A stretch of 64,000 bases of DNA from Hymenobacter sp. CRA2 (GCF_002007105.1 NZ_MVBC01000002.1:186001-250000); one strand, 5' to 3'; shown: positions 50,979-60,662, counted from the first letter of the stretch. A program made the numbers and translations. Notes: generated by a model from the sequence alone, not told the origin.

Positions 50979-52736
50979 ATGCTCGCCACCCTCATGCTAG
51001 CCGCTGCCCTGCACACTGCCCCCGCCGCCGACAAACCCGACTGGCGTACGCCCTTCGAGCTGGGCAACGGCAACACCACGGCCACCTACGCCGAGTGCAT
51101 TGCCTACTACAAGCGCCTCGACGCGGCCTACCCCGAAGTGACCATGCGCGAAGTAGGGCCCACCGACAGCGGGGAGCCGCTGCACGAGGTGGTCATTTCC
51201 CTCGATGGCGACGCCGATCCGGCTTCGGTGCGCGCCAAGAACCGGCGCGTGGTATTTATCCAAAACGGCATTCACCCCGGTGAGCCAGAGGGCATAGATG
51301 CCTCCATGATGCTGGTCCGCGACTACCTGCAGCAGAAAAAGCTGCGCGAGCAGCTGCAGAACGTGACCCTGGTGGTGGTGCCCGTGTACAACGTGGACGG
51401 CATGCTCAACCGCAACGCCACCACGCGCGTCAACCAGAACGGGCCCGAGCAGTACGGCTTCCGCGGCAACGGCCGGCACTACGACCTCAACCGCGACTAC
51501 ATCAAGCAGGAGTCGCGCAACGCCCGCTCCTTTGCCGAGCTGTTTCAGCGCTGGCGGCCCGAGGTGTTCGTGGAGACGCACACCTCCAACGGCGCCGACT
51601 ACCAGTATACCATGACGCTCATTGCCACGCAGAAGGACAAGCTGCACCCGGTGCTGAGCCAGTACCTGCAGCAGCGCCTGCTGCCGGCCCTGTACGGCGG
51701 CATGGAGAAGCGCAAGTGGCCGATGACGCCCTACGTGGACTTCGAAGGTCAGACGCCGGAAAGCGGGCTGATCGGGTTTCTGGAGTCGCCGCGCTACTCC
51801 ACCGGCTACGCGGCGCTGTTCAATACCATCGGCTTCATGCCCGAGACGCACATGCTTAAAGCCTTCAAGCCGCGCGTGGAATCCACCTACGCCCTGCTCG
51901 ATGAGGTCATCCACTTCGTGCACCGCGACGCCGACGCCCTGGCCGCCGCCCGCGCCGAGGCCGACCGGCAGCTACTGGCCCAGACGCTGTTTTCGCTGAC
52001 CTGGCAGCTTGACAAGTCGGCCGCCGACGAGGTGCAGTTTCGCGGCTACGAGGGCCGCACCCGGCCCAGCGAGGTGAGCGGCCAGCCGCGCCTGTACTAC
52101 GACCGGAAAGCGCCCTTCACCCGCCCTGTGAAGCACTACAACACCTACCGCCCCGCGGCCACGGTGCAGAAGCCGGCTGCTTACCTGATTCCGCAGGCCT
52201 GGGAAACGGTGATTGAGCGCCTGCGCCGCAACGGCGTGCAGCTCCAGCGCCTGACTCAGGACGCCACCATCGAAGTCGATGCCCAGTACATCGAGGAATT
52301 TCAGACCACGCCGCGCCCCTTCGAAGGCCACTACGTGCACAGCCGGGTGCAGCTGCGCACGGTGCGCCAGTCCCAGCACCTGCGCCGCGGCGACTACGTG
52401 GCGCGGCTTGATCAGCCCGCCGTGCGCTACCTTGTGGAGACGCTGGAGCCGCAGGCCACCGACTCCTTCTTTACCTGGGGCTTCTTCGACAGCATCCTGC
52501 AGGGCAAGGAGCACTTCTCCGACTACGTATTTGAGGACCTGGCCGCTGAGGTACTGCGCCGCCAGCCGGCGCTGCGCCAGGAGCTGGAGGAGAAGAAAAA
52601 AGCCGACGCGAAGTTTGCCCAGGACGGTGCCGCCCAGCTCGAATGGGTGTACCGCCGCTCGGAGTATTCGGAGCCCGGCTACCGCCGCTACCCGGTGCTA
52701 CGCCTGACGGGCGCGGAAAATCTGGTAGTGGAGTAG
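50979..52736 (+). CDS. secreted M14-family zinc carboxypeptidase
   Basis: 585 residues from ATG 50979, which gives the signal MLATLMLAAALHTAPAA; an earlier in-frame TTG at 50955 overlaps the likely promoter CATCTTGC. The M14 catalytic domain has QNGIHPGEPEGIDAS (first His and Glu ligands), NRDYIKQESRNARSF and FVETHTSNGADYQYT (third His), with catalytic Glu in FMPETHMLKAF. The C-terminal 220 residues are beta-rich and typical of the bacterial M14 subgroup. The enzyme releases C-terminal amino acids outside the cytoplasm. Confidence 0.93.
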   Translation: MLATLMLAAALHTAPAADKPDWRTPFELGNGNTTATYAECIAYYKRLDAAYPEVTMREVGPTDSGEPLHEVVISLDGDADPASVRAKNRRVVFIQNGIHPGEPEGIDASMMLVRDYLQQKKLREQLQNVTLVVVPVYNVDGMLNRNATTRVNQNGPEQYGFRGNGRHYDLNRDYIKQESRNARSFAELFQRWRPEVFVETHTSNGADYQYTMTLIATQKDKLHPVLSQYLQQRLLPALYGGMEKRKWPMTPYVDFEGQTPESGLIGFLESPRYSTGYAALFNTIGFMPETHMLKAFKPRVESTYALLDEVIHFVHRDADALAAARAEADRQLLAQTLFSLTWQLDKSAADEVQFRGYEGRTRPSEVSGQPRLYYDRKAPFTRPVKHYNTYRPAATVQKPAAYLIPQAWETVIERLRRNGVQLQRLTQDATIEVDAQYIEEFQTTPRPFEGHYVHSRVQLRTVRQSQHLRRGDYVARLDQPAVRYLVETLEPQATDSFFTWGFFDSILQGKEHFSDYVFEDLAAEVLRRQPALRQELEEKKKADAKFAQDGAAQLEWVYRRSEYSEPGYRRYPVLRLTGAENLVVE

Positions 52737-52821
52737 CACGTCCAGTCGAATTCTATTCTCAAAATCAGCCCCGTGCCAAATCAGCTCTATCTTCCCTGGT
52801 CTATTTTATTTCCTGTTAGTA

Positions 52822-53280
52822 ATGCAAAACGCCCTGCGTATTTCACTGGCCGCCGGCTTGGCCCTGCTGAGCGGTGCTTGTGACACCTGCAAAAACGATG
52901 AGTCACCGACCAACACCCTGCTTTTCCGGCTCGTCTCCCTGGCTAACCAAAACCTGATTGGCCAGGGTCCTACCCAGTATTCGCCTGATTCTATTCGCGT
53001 GCTGCTGAACGGCCAGCCGTTCGACTTCGAGGTGACGACGCAACCGCTGTTTGGGGACGCTCCCGTTGTCGGACTATCGGCGCGTCACCTGTTTGCCAGT
53101 CCGCCCGAGGCGCGCCTGCTGCTACGGCTCAGCCGCACCGATACCGACACCATCGATTTGCGATACGCCGTGCGTGAAGGCCGCTGCTTCCGCTCCCTTG
53201 AGTACCAGGCCGTGCGCTACAACGGCCGCCTGGCGGCGCCTGACCCGGTCAGCGGCTACTACCACTTCGTCAAGCGTTAG
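52822..53280 (+). CDS. lipoprotein of unknown function
   Basis: 152 residues. MQNALRISLAAGLALLSGAC is a lipoprotein signal (Cys 20), followed by DTCKNDESPTNTLLFRLVSL and a beta-rich domain (SIRVLLNGQPFDFEVTTQPL, DTIDLRYAVREGRCFRSLEY). The Cys near the end may pair with DTC. TATCTTCC just before it resembles a -7 box. The ABC ATPase gene starts 18 bases after the stop, so the three downstream genes may be cotranscribed with it. Confidence 0.68.
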   Translation: MQNALRISLAAGLALLSGACDTCKNDESPTNTLLFRLVSLANQNLIGQGPTQYSPDSIRVLLNGQPFDFEVTTQPLFGDAPVVGLSARHLFASPPEARLLLRLSRTDTDTIDLRYAVREGRCFRSLEYQAVRYNGRLAAPDPVSGYYHFVKR

Positions 53281-53297
53281 CACGCTTTTCCGCTCCC

Positions 53298-54206
53298 ATG
53301 TCTGCCATTCTCGACATTCAACATCTGACCAAGCGCTACGGCCGCACCACGGCCGTGCAGGACCTGACGCTCAGTGTACCCGCGGGCAGCGTATTCGGCC
53401 TGCTCGGGCCCAACGGCTCCGGCAAAACTACCACGCTCGGCATTGCCCTGGGCGTGCTGCACGCCACGGCCGGCTCGGTCAGCTGGTTTGGCGCGGCGCC
53501 TACGGCCGCGGCCCGGCGGCGCGTGGGCGCCTTGCTCGAAACACCCAACTTCTTTCCCTATCTCTCGGCCCGCCAAAACCTGCAGATCAGCGCCGACACC
53601 AAGCGCGCTACGCCGGCCACCATCGAGCGGGCCCTGGAGACGGTGCAGCTGGCGGGCCGCCAGCACGAGCCGGTGCGGGGCTTCTCGCTGGGCATGAAGC
53701 AGCGCCTGGCCCTGGCCGCGGCCCTGCTCGGCGAGCCGGAGGTCCTGGTGCTCGACGAGCCCACCAACGGCCTCGATCCGCAGGGCATTGCCGACGTGCG
53801 CCGGCTGGTGCAGCGCCTCGCCGCCGAAGGCCGCACCGTCATCCTGGCCAGCCACCTGCTCGACGAGGTGCAGAAAGTGTGCACCCACGTGGGCGTGCTG
53901 CACCAGGGCCACCTGCGCGCCGCCGGCCCCGTAGCGCAGATCCTGTCCACCGCCGACCGCGTGCACCTGCGCCTGGCCGCCGACGCCGACCCGCAAACCT
54001 TGCCCGAGGCGCTGGCCACCATTCCCTTCGTGCGCGACGTGCAGGCCGGCCCGCAGGGCGCCGTCAGCCTCACGCTTGCCGCCGACCACTCCGCGGCCGA
54101 CCTCAACCGGGCTTTGTTTGGGCGCGGCGTCACGCTAGCCCACCTGAGCACGGAGCAGCGCAGCTTGGAAAGCCAGTTCCTGGAATTGATCAAGCCCGAA
54201 AGGTGA
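53298..54206 (+). CDS. ABC transporter ATP-binding protein
   Basis: 302 residues. Walker A GPNGSGKTT (37-45), Q-loop around ETPNFFPYLSAR, signature FSLGMKQRLALAAALL, Walker B VLVLDEPTNGLDP, and H-loop ILASHLLDEV. The C-terminal 80 residues are typical of exporter-type ATPases of the CcmA/NatA group. It powers the permease encoded 116 bases downstream. Cytoplasmic face of the inner membrane. Confidence 0.95.
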   Translation: MSAILDIQHLTKRYGRTTAVQDLTLSVPAGSVFGLLGPNGSGKTTTLGIALGVLHATAGSVSWFGAAPTAAARRRVGALLETPNFFPYLSARQNLQISADTKRATPATIERALETVQLAGRQHEPVRGFSLGMKQRLALAAALLGEPEVLVLDEPTNGLDPQGIADVRRLVQRLAAEGRTVILASHLLDEVQKVCTHVGVLHQGHLRAAGPVAQILSTADRVHLRLAADADPQTLPEALATIPFVRDVQAGPQGAVSLTLAADHSAADLNRALFGRGVTLAHLSTEQRSLESQFLELIKPER

Positions 54207-54322
54207 GGAAGGAAGCCCGGCCACTGCCGGCTTGGCTCATGTAGCTGTGGCCAGCAGCGGCAACTGCCGCGCCGGCCCAGCGCCCTACCTATTCTTCGTT
54301 CTTCATTCCTCCTTCGTCCTTC

Positions 54323-55090
54323 ATGTTAAGAACCGAACTCCGCAAGCTGCTGCCCTACCGCACCGCCTGGATTATTCTGCTGTTGTTTACGGGCCTGCTA
54401 GCCGCCACGGTGGCCGGTGCGGGCAGCGTCAATGTCAACGGTTAGCAGCTGGGCCAGGCGCTGTACGCGCTGCCGGGGCTGTGGACCAATTTGGTGTACA
54501 TCGCCGGGTATTTTTCCCTGCTGCCGGCCTTTCTGCTCATCATGCTCCTCACCGATGAGTTTCAGTACCGCACGCTGCGCCAGCAGGTTATCGACGGGGC
54601 CTCGCGTGGGCAGTGGGTGCTCGACAAGCTGCTGGTAGCCCTGCTGCTCACGGCCTGGGGCATGCTGTCGGTGCTGCTGGTAGGCGTGTTTTTTGGCCTG
54701 ACGCGCACGCCCGACGCCTCCTTCGGCGCCGTGCTGGCGGCCGCGCCCCGGCCCCTGCTGCTCTACGCGGCGCAGTTGCTGGGCTACTTGTCCTTGGCCG
54801 CGCTGCTAGCCCTGCTCATCCGCAAGAGCACGCCGGCCATCGTAGCACTGCTGCTTTACGTGTGGGTGGTGGAGCGGCTGATTCGCTACTTTCTACCCGA
54901 CGCCATCGACCGGTTTCTGCCCGTCAAGGCCCTGGATATTCTCACACCCTCGCCTTTTGCCCAGACGCTCGATACCGTGCTGGGGCCCAGCGGCGCCCTG
55001 TTGCCCGGTCAGGCCGTACTGGTGGCCCTGGGTTACGCGGCGCTTTTTTGGCTGTTGAGCCTCGCGTGGATACGCACCCGCGACCTATAG
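54323..55090 (+). pseudogene. ABC transporter permease interrupted by an amber codon
   Basis: ATG 54323 starts MLRTELRKLLPYRTAWIILLLF and reads in frame to TAG at 54443-54445, then continues in the same frame (LGQALYALPGLWTNLVYIAG, FLLIMLLTDEFQYRTLRQQV, SLAALLALLIRKSTPAIVAL) to the stop at 55088-55090. Removing the amber gives 255 residues with five to six spans, the usual size of an ABC-2 type permease partner. The context NVNG-Q-QLGQALY suggests a CAG-to-TAG change. It may be a sequencing error, a recent null mutation or a readthrough product; the upstream ATPase looks intact. Confidence 0.8.
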
Positions 55091-55094
55091 CCGT

Positions 55095-55102
55095 TACCTT
55101 TG
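55095..55102 (+). promoter_or_regulatory. -7 promoter box TACCTTTG
   Basis: Exact consensus four bases after the permease stop and 36 bases before the TPR protein start at 55138, so that gene has its own promoter. Confidence 0.55.
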
Positions 55103-55137
55103 CCGCGTTGCGTTTTTCAGCCGCAGCCGATGCGCGT

Positions 55138-55965
55138 ATGCGTCCAGTAGCTTTACTCACCGGCGCCCTCGTGGCGCTGTCCCTTACCGCCACCGCCCAA
55201 ACCGCCGGCACGCTCGAAGCAGAGCTGAAGTCCGGCCGGGACTTTGTGGCGGCCAACAACTTCGAAAACGCGGCCTGGCGCCTTGAAACCGTGCGCCAGC
55301 GCTGGCCCGACAACGCCGAGGCCCGTCTGTTGCTGGGCCAGTGCTACGTGGAACTAGGCAAATACGCCGACGCCCGCACCGAGCTGGCCAAAGCCGCCGC
55401 GCTGAACCCGGCTCTGCAGGAGCGCGCCAACCAGTACCTGGCCCTGGCCAGCACCCGCGAGCAAAGCGCCTCCCAGGCGCAGGCCAAAGCGCAGACCGAA
55501 AAGGACGCCATCCGCGCCCGCGCCGCGGCTGCCCTGCAGGCCCGCGCCACTGCCGACGCGGCGGCCAAAAATGCGGTGGGCGGCCCGGCCGCCACGGCGC
55601 CCATTGCCGCCGCGCAGCTGGTATACGGCGCCTACGTGTGCACCTACACCCTCGTCGACCCGGCCTCGAAGCGCATGACGTTTGTGCCGAAAGGCGCCAT
55701 TCAGCTCAACGCCAACGGCACCTACCGCTACCTCGACGGCGGACCGCTGGGCCGCTACACGTACAATGCCGTCACGCGCCAGCTGACGTGGATATCGGGC
55801 TTCTTTGCCGAACGTGGCCAACCCAAAACTACCTTCTCGCCCGGCGACAAGGAAGCTCAGCTCGACATCGAGCTGCCGACCGCCACCGGAACCCAACGCT
55901 GGCTCTGCGGCTGCAACAAAGCCCAGCCCGTAACACCCAAGCCCGCTACGACCACGCAGCCCTGA
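55138..55965 (+). CDS. exported TPR protein
   Basis: 275 residues. The signal peptide MRPVALLTGALVALSLTATA is followed by TPR-like helices (FVAANNFENAAWRLETVRQR, ARLLLGQCYVELGKYADART, ELAKAAALNP), an Ala-rich region (about 120-160) and a C-terminal beta domain (YGAYVCTYTLVDPASKRMTF, RWLCGCNKAQPVTP). The last residues TTTQP are encoded inside the 66-bp palindrome that also encodes the end of the convergent gene. No family beyond TPR recognised. Confidence 0.8.
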   Translation: MRPVALLTGALVALSLTATAQTAGTLEAELKSGRDFVAANNFENAAWRLETVRQRWPDNAEARLLLGQCYVELGKYADARTELAKAAALNPALQERANQYLALASTREQSASQAQAKAQTEKDAIRARAAAALQARATADAAAKNAVGGPAATAPIAAAQLVYGAYVCTYTLVDPASKRMTFVPKGAIQLNANGTYRYLDGGPLGRYTYNAVTRQLTWISGFFAERGQPKTTFSPGDKEAQLDIELPTATGTQRWLCGCNKAQPVTPKPATTTQP

Positions 55966-56017
55966 ACAGAAAGGCCCGGCCGCATGCGGCCGGGCCTTTC
56001 TGTTCAGGGCTGCGTGG
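55952..56017. terminator. perfect 66-bp palindrome overlapping both convergent stops
   Basis: Two 33-base arms exactly complementary, centred on GCATGC. It contains the stop codons of the plus gene (55963-55965) and the minus gene (56004-56006); both coding regions end ...ACGCAGCCCTGA within it. A T-rich end (GCCTTTCTG) on each strand makes bidirectional termination plausible. Confidence 0.8.
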
Positions 56018-56849
56018 CTGCCGGCGCCAGCGAGTTGGCATAGTCGACAATGCGCGACAATTCCTCGGGTTTGTTAAAGCTGAGCTTGTGCTGACGCGCA
56101 TACTGCTTGATAGCAGCAGCGTTGGGCTTAAAAAGGGTCAGCGTTTCTTTTTCGGCTTGCTGCACCGGTACCACCAAGGCCGTAGAAGTAACCAGGTACA
56201 GTTGCTGCTCAGTCCTGATCTGCCGGGTCTGCGTAGTTTTCACCGGCGAAGGAATATCCTTATAGACCATCTGGTTGCGCAGGTCTCTGCGCATATCCGC
56301 CGTCAAAATGGGGTCCGTTTCGTACTTGCTCCGCTCCGGCGTGGATTTGCTGGGGCTGGAGTGCAGCGAGGTACGCTGCCACAGGCACACATCGCCCACG
56401 CTTAGCACTTCGTAAAAGCCGGGCTCCCCTGCACCCGGGCTTTGAGCTGCCGACTGCCGCATGATGCCGCGGTAGCTCACGAAGGCGTGCATTGCCGTAT
56501 CCAGGGCTACTGTGGTGTAGGCTTGGTTGTGATACAACGTCTCGCCCATAGCGTTAATGTTTTGGTCTCTAAAAGCCAGCTTCTGCTGCACCTTCTGCAG
56601 CAAGCGCCCTTTAGCCGCAAAAGCCTTCACCGTGAGGGGGGAGTGCGTACTGGTCGCGCCGTCCGCGGTTTTGACGACGAGGGTATTGCTGTCGTTGTAG
56701 AGCGTCAGTTGACCGCGGAGCGTGTCGCCGGAAGCCAGTAGCACTGTTCCGCTGGAAAAACTCATTCCCAATTCGACTTGCGCCGAAGCCGGCAAGGCAA
56801 CAACTACGCCCGCAGCCATAATGCCAGCTAACAGTAGGTACTTCTTCAT
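56004..56849 (-). CDS. exported protein of unknown function
   Basis: 281 residues. The signal peptide MKKYLLLAGIMAAGVVVALP to ASA is followed by a DUF4369-like start (GTVLLASGDTLRGQLTLYND, LVVKTADGATS, LTVKAFAAKG) and a helical/beta second half (MAHAFVSYRGIM-like MHAFVSYRGIMRQSA, KLSFNKPEELSRIVDYANSL). It ends in ATQP encoded by the shared palindrome. The ATG at 56849 gives the signal peptide; the longer frame to 56912 does not. No enzymatic motif. Confidence 0.72.
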   Translation of the reverse strand: MKKYLLLAGIMAAGVVVALPASAQVELGMSFSSGTVLLASGDTLRGQLTLYNDSNTLVVKTADGATSTHSPLTVKAFAAKGRLLQKVQQKLAFRDQNINAMGETLYHNQAYTTVALDTAMHAFVSYRGIMRQSAAQSPGAGEPGFYEVLSVGDVCLWQRTSLHSSPSKSTPERSKYETDPILTADMRRDLRNQMVYKDIPSPVKTTQTRQIRTEQQLYLVTSTALVVPVQQAEKETLTLFKPNAAAIKQYARQHKLSFNKPEELSRIVDYANSLAPAATQP

Positions 56850-57257
56850 AGGCGAATGGCTAAAAATGAACCTTAAGCTCAGAGTGAGCCAGGCCGTAAG
56901 CGTAGCAAACAAATAACGCGCCTAATTGCCCGCAGCTCGCAATTAGCTAGTCGGCTTCAGCGGGGAAAGCAGGGCGCAGGCATCGCGGAAAGGGCGGTGC
57001 CGGTTCTGCGAACAGCTGGCCGGAGCCCGAATACAAGCTGGCAGGGGTGCGGCGCAGGTGGCACAGCGCTACCCAGCCAGCGTGAGCAGCAAGGAGATTG
57101 GCTCCCGAATGAAAATGCAATAGGCTACAGAACCGCGTAAGGCATCGACCTAGAGGCAGTAGCGCCGATAGCGCGCCCACCCTGCTCCGGCTTTTTTATA
57201 TGTTCGGGCGGTTTTTACGTAGCTGCTTTTCGTCTCATCCGCTATTCCCTATTGCCC
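56850..57257. other. intergenic region, no convincing gene
   Basis: About 408 bases. A small hairpin CTAATTGC/GCAATTAG lies at 56922-56946. A 77-codon minus-strand frame (56947-57180) reads MGALSALLPLGRCLTRF... but lacks a promoter and homology and was not called. TATGTTCG (57199-57206) is a possible -7 box for the FG-GAP gene. Confidence 0.55.
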
Positions 57258-59243
57258 ATGTCCCTTTGTACTTCCCGCTGCGGGCTACTGGCCGCCGGTA
57301 TCGTGCTGGCCACAGCGCCGGCTTTCGGCCAGGCCCCCGCTCTTACGGCCATCAGCCCGGCCCGGCACGCGGTCAATGTGCCCCGCACCGCCGGCATTTC
57401 GCTCACGTTTTCCCAACCCGTGACGGGCGCCGGCACCGTGCGCATCCACAGCAGCCAGTGGCGCGGCTACCGCGCGGCCAGCAACAACGGCGACGGCACC
57501 ACCACCCTGCGCCTGCAGCCCACGCAGGCTTTCGCTCCCGGCGAGCTGGTCAGCGTCACCGTTCCGGGTACCGTGCAAAACAGCAGCGGCCAGAGCCTGA
57601 CGGGCGGCAGCCAAGTACTGCAGTTTCGGGCGGCCGCCGGGCCGGGTAGCGCCACTTTCACCGGCTCGGCCGTGTACAACGAGACCAGTGCGTCTATTTA
57701 CACGCCCCGGCTGGCCGACGTCAACAACGACGGGCGCCTGGATTTTCTGCTGGTCGACGGCCAGAGCAGCCGGGTGAAGCTGCGCCTGGGCGACGGGCGT
57801 GGCAACCTGGGCAGCCCCACCAACCTGATTCTGGGGCAGGACCCGCGCGAAATTCAGCTTGCCGACTTCAACAACGACGGCAACCTGGATCTGGCCACGG
57901 CGGCGCTGGGCGTTACGCGGTTCGTAACGGTGGCGCTGGGCTCCGGCACGGGCGCCTTCGCCCTCGTCACGCCCATACCCGCCACAGCCCTGCCCACGGG
58001 TCTGCAGGTGGGCGACGTGAACGGCGACGGCAACCAGGATCTGGTGTTTGCCGTGGTGGCGCCCCCGGCCACTCCGGCCGGCCCGGCCTCGCTGGCGGTA
58101 CACCTCGGCGACGGGCAGGGCGGCTTTACGGAGCTGCCAGCTATGCCGCTCGTCGCGGGCAGCTCCTACCCCTACCTGCACGACCTGAACAACGACGGCC
58201 GCCTGGATTGCGTGGTAGGCAACGCCACCACGGGCCTGCTGACTTCTTACCTAGGCTCGGGTACGGGCACCTTTACCCCGGCTACCGGCGCCTCCCTAAG
58301 CGTAGGCACGGCAGCGCCGGGCGTGTCGGTAGCCGACCTTACCGGTGATGGAACCCTGGACGCCGTGGTGCCCGACAACACGGCCGGAACCGTGCGCGTG
58401 CACCCCGGGGACGGGCAGGGCAACTTCGGCGCGGCCGTGCAGACGCTGAGCTTGCCCGGCGCGCTGCGTACCTGGACGGCCGATATGAATGGCGACGGCG
58501 CCTTGGATATTGTGGTGGTAACGGGCGGCAGCGGAGCCCTGAACGGCAACGTCTTCGTGCTGCTCCGCAACAGCACGGGCGGCTTTCAGCCCGCGGTACA
58601 GGCCGCAACCGGCGCCACCCAGCTGGCCACCGGCGACCTGAACAACGACGGCACCCTCGACCTGGCCCTGATGGACCTGGGCATCAGCGGGACCGACCCG
58701 AAAGTGCAACTGCTGCTCAACCAAGCGCTGCCCACGGCGCCTACCATCAGCAACTTCACCCCTACCAGTACCAATCCGGGGGCGGTAGTCACGGTGAGCG
58801 GCACCAATTTTACCGGCGCTACGGCCGTGCTGCTGGGCGGAGTGCCTACGTCCTTTGCCGTGAACAGCGCCAGCTCCCTGCAGTTCTTCGTGCCGGCCGC
58901 CGCCACTGGCCAGGCGGCCCTGGTGACGGTGATTACCCCAAATGGCACGGCCACCGGCTTTGTGCCCTTCACCGCCGTGCTGGCTACCCGCCGTGGCGCC
59001 AACGCGCTGGCCGTAACGACCTACCCCAACCCTGCGCACGGGCGCCTGTTCGTGCAGCTAGTCAGCCCGGGCGCCGTGCACCTGACGCTATATAATCAGC
59101 TGGGGCAGCAGGTACGCCGGGCAGCCGCGACTTCCGGCAGCACCCCGCTTTCCTTCGACCTGACGGGCGTAGCGCCGGGCCTGTACACGCTGCGCGTGCA
59201 GACGGGCGAGCGGATGGCCACCCAACGCATCCTGGTAGAGTAA
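57258..59243 (+). CDS. secreted FG-GAP/VCBS protein with type A T9SS tail
   Basis: 661 residues from ATG 57258. The signal peptide MSLCTSRCGLLAAGIVLATA to FGQ is followed by an Ig-like domain (about 25-125; ALTAISPARHAVNVPRTAGI). Seven FG-GAP/VCBS repeats follow with DxNxDGxxD cores (DVNNDGRLDF, DFNNDGNLDL, DVNGDGNQDL, DLNNDGRLDC, DLTGDGTLDA, DMNGDGALDI, DLNNDGTLDL), which bind calcium. Then an IPT/TIG domain (PTISNFTPTSTNPGAVVTVS) and a T9SS type A tail (TTYPNPAHGRLFVQLVSPGA, GLYTLRVQTGERMATQRILV). It is probably a secreted or surface adhesin or carbohydrate-binding protein. Confidence 0.94.
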   Translation: MSLCTSRCGLLAAGIVLATAPAFGQAPALTAISPARHAVNVPRTAGISLTFSQPVTGAGTVRIHSSQWRGYRAASNNGDGTTTLRLQPTQAFAPGELVSVTVPGTVQNSSGQSLTGGSQVLQFRAAAGPGSATFTGSAVYNETSASIYTPRLADVNNDGRLDFLLVDGQSSRVKLRLGDGRGNLGSPTNLILGQDPREIQLADFNNDGNLDLATAALGVTRFVTVALGSGTGAFALVTPIPATALPTGLQVGDVNGDGNQDLVFAVVAPPATPAGPASLAVHLGDGQGGFTELPAMPLVAGSSYPYLHDLNNDGRLDCVVGNATTGLLTSYLGSGTGTFTPATGASLSVGTAAPGVSVADLTGDGTLDAVVPDNTAGTVRVHPGDGQGNFGAAVQTLSLPGALRTWTADMNGDGALDIVVVTGGSGALNGNVFVLLRNSTGGFQPAVQAATGATQLATGDLNNDGTLDLALMDLGISGTDPKVQLLLNQALPTAPTISNFTPTSTNPGAVVTVSGTNFTGATAVLLGGVPTSFAVNSASSLQFFVPAAATGQAALVTVITPNGTATGFVPFTAVLATRRGANALAVTTYPNPAHGRLFVQLVSPGAVHLTLYNQLGQQVRRAAATSGSTPLSFDLTGVAPGLYTLRVQTGERMATQRILVE

Positions 59244-59255
59244 TAACCTGCTAAC

Positions 59256-59307
59256 CTGAAAACGCCACGCCCGCTACCGAATTCGGCAGCGGGCGTGGCG
59301 TTTTCAG
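59256..59307. terminator. bidirectional terminator, near-perfect 52-bp inverted repeat
   Basis: Twenty-base perfect arms (CTGAAAACGCCACGCCCGCT and complement), then one A/C mismatch and the inner palindrome CCGAATTCGG. It lies between stops 59243 and 59330. Confidence 0.85.
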
Positions 59308-59329
59308 AGCTAACGAATAGCAGCTTCCG

Positions 59330-60583
59330 CTATTCCGTGGGCAGCACTTCGGCGGCGGTTTGGGCGGGGTGCGGACCGCGGTCCTTCGTCAGAATGGTGT
59401 GGCCCAGCTTGTCGCGTTTGGTGGTCAGGTACCGCTCGTTGTGCTCGTTGGGCGTCACCTCGATGGCCACCGTATCCACGATTTCCAGGCCGTAGCCGAT
59501 CAGGCCGGTGCGCTTGCGGGGGTTGTTGGTGAGCAGGCGCATCTTGGTCAGGCCCAGGTCGCGCAGGATCTGCGCGCCCACGCCGTAGTCGCGCTCGTCC
59601 ATGCCGAAGCCCAGCTCCAGGTTGGCTTCCACGGTGTCGCGGCCATGCTCCTGCAGCTTGTAGGCGCGCAGCTTGTTGAGCAAGCCGATGCCGCGGCCTT
59701 CCTGGTTCATGTACACGAGCACGCCTTTGCCTTCGCGCTCAATCTGCTGCATGGCGTGGTGCAGCTGCGGGCCGCAGTCGCAGCGGCAGGAGCCGAAAAT
59801 GTCGCCGGTCACGCAGCTTGAGTGCACGCGCACCAGCACGGGCTCGTCGCCGGAAATGTCGCCTTTCACCAGGGCCAGGTGCTGGGCGCCGGTGCTGCGC
59901 TGGGTGTAGGCTATCAGGTCGAAGTCGCCCCACTGGGTGGGCATCTTCACCGAGATTTCGCGGTCGATGAGGCTTTCCTGCTTGAGGCGGTACTTGATCA
60001 GGTCCTGCACCGAAATTAGCTTCAGGCCCCAGCGGTCCGCAATTTCGCGCAGCTCGGGCAGGCGGGCCATTTCGCCGTCTTCCTTCAGGATTTCCACCAA
60101 CACACCAGCGGGCTCGAAGCCGGCCAGACGCGACAGGTCGATGGCGGCTTCGGTGTGGCCGGCGCGGCGCAGCACACCTTCCTTACGGGCCTTCAGCGGA
60201 AAGATGTGGCCGGGTTTGCCCAGCTCTTCGGGCTTAGTATCCGGGTCGATGAGGGCCAGGATGGTCTTGGAGCGGTCGGAAGCCGAAATGCCGGTGGTTA
60301 CGCCGTTCTTCAAGAGGTCCACCGATACGGTGAAGGGCGTTGCGTGTAGGGCCGTGTTGCGACCCACCATCAGCTCCAGGCCCAGGGCTTCGCAACGGTC
60401 TTCGATGAGCGGGGCGCACACCAGGCCGCGGCCGTGGGTGGCCATAAAGTTGATGACTTCGGGGGTAGCGCAGCGGGCGGCGCAGATAAAGTCGCCTTCG
60501 TTTTCGCGGTCTTCGTCGTCCACTACCACGACCACTTTGCCGGCGCGGATGTCGGCAATGGCGTCTTCGATGGGGTCAAGCAT
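59330..60583 (-). CDS. ribBA: bifunctional riboflavin protein RibBA (DHBP synthase / GTP cyclohydrolase II)
   Basis: 417 residues. The N-terminal DHBP synthase domain has DRENEGD (25-31) and [11 protein letters not shown]; it converts ribulose 5-phosphate to dihydroxybutanone phosphate. The C-terminal GTP cyclohydrolase II has the zinc ligands [10 protein letters not shown] (three Cys) and NQEGRGIGL; it opens GTP to the first riboflavin pyrimidine. Both supply the two branches of riboflavin synthesis. TAACTTTG (60670-60663, minus) is a consensus promoter 80 bases upstream. No FMN riboswitch fold is visible in the leader. Confidence 0.97.
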   Translation of the reverse strand: MLDPIEDAIADIRAGKVVVVVDDEDRENEGDFICAARCATPEVINFMATHGRGLVCAPLIEDRCEALGLELMVGRNTALHATPFTVSVDLLKNGVTTGISASDRSKTILALIDPDTKPEELGKPGHIFPLKARKEGVLRRAGHTEAAIDLSRLAGFEPAGVLVEILKEDGEMARLPELREIADRWGLKLISVQDLIKYRLKQESLIDREISVKMPTQWGDFDLIAYTQRSTGAQHLALVKGDISGDEPVLVRVHSSCVTGDIFGSCRCDCGPQLHHAMQQIEREGKGVLVYMNQEGRGIGLLNKLRAYKLQEHGRDTVEANLELGFGMDERDYGVGAQILRDLGLTKMRLLTNNPRKRTGLIGYGLEIVDTVAIEVTPNEHNERYLTTKRDKLGHTILTKDRGPHPAQTAAEVLPTE

Positions 60584-60662
60584 GGCTTGCTTCAGGAATT
60601 GCGGCCGGCTGAGATGGGGCGGCCGCGGTGGGGTATTGGGCTGACAACCGCCAGCGGCCCTA

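Noticed and set aside
56947-57180. 77-codon minus-strand frame in the long gap before the FG-GAP gene
   Set aside because: No promoter box, no homology, and a sequence unlike neighbouring proteins; only a weak hairpin after its end.
60584-60662. Possible FMN riboswitch upstream of ribBA
   Set aside because: The leader is only about 75 bases and shows no RFN-type conserved blocks.
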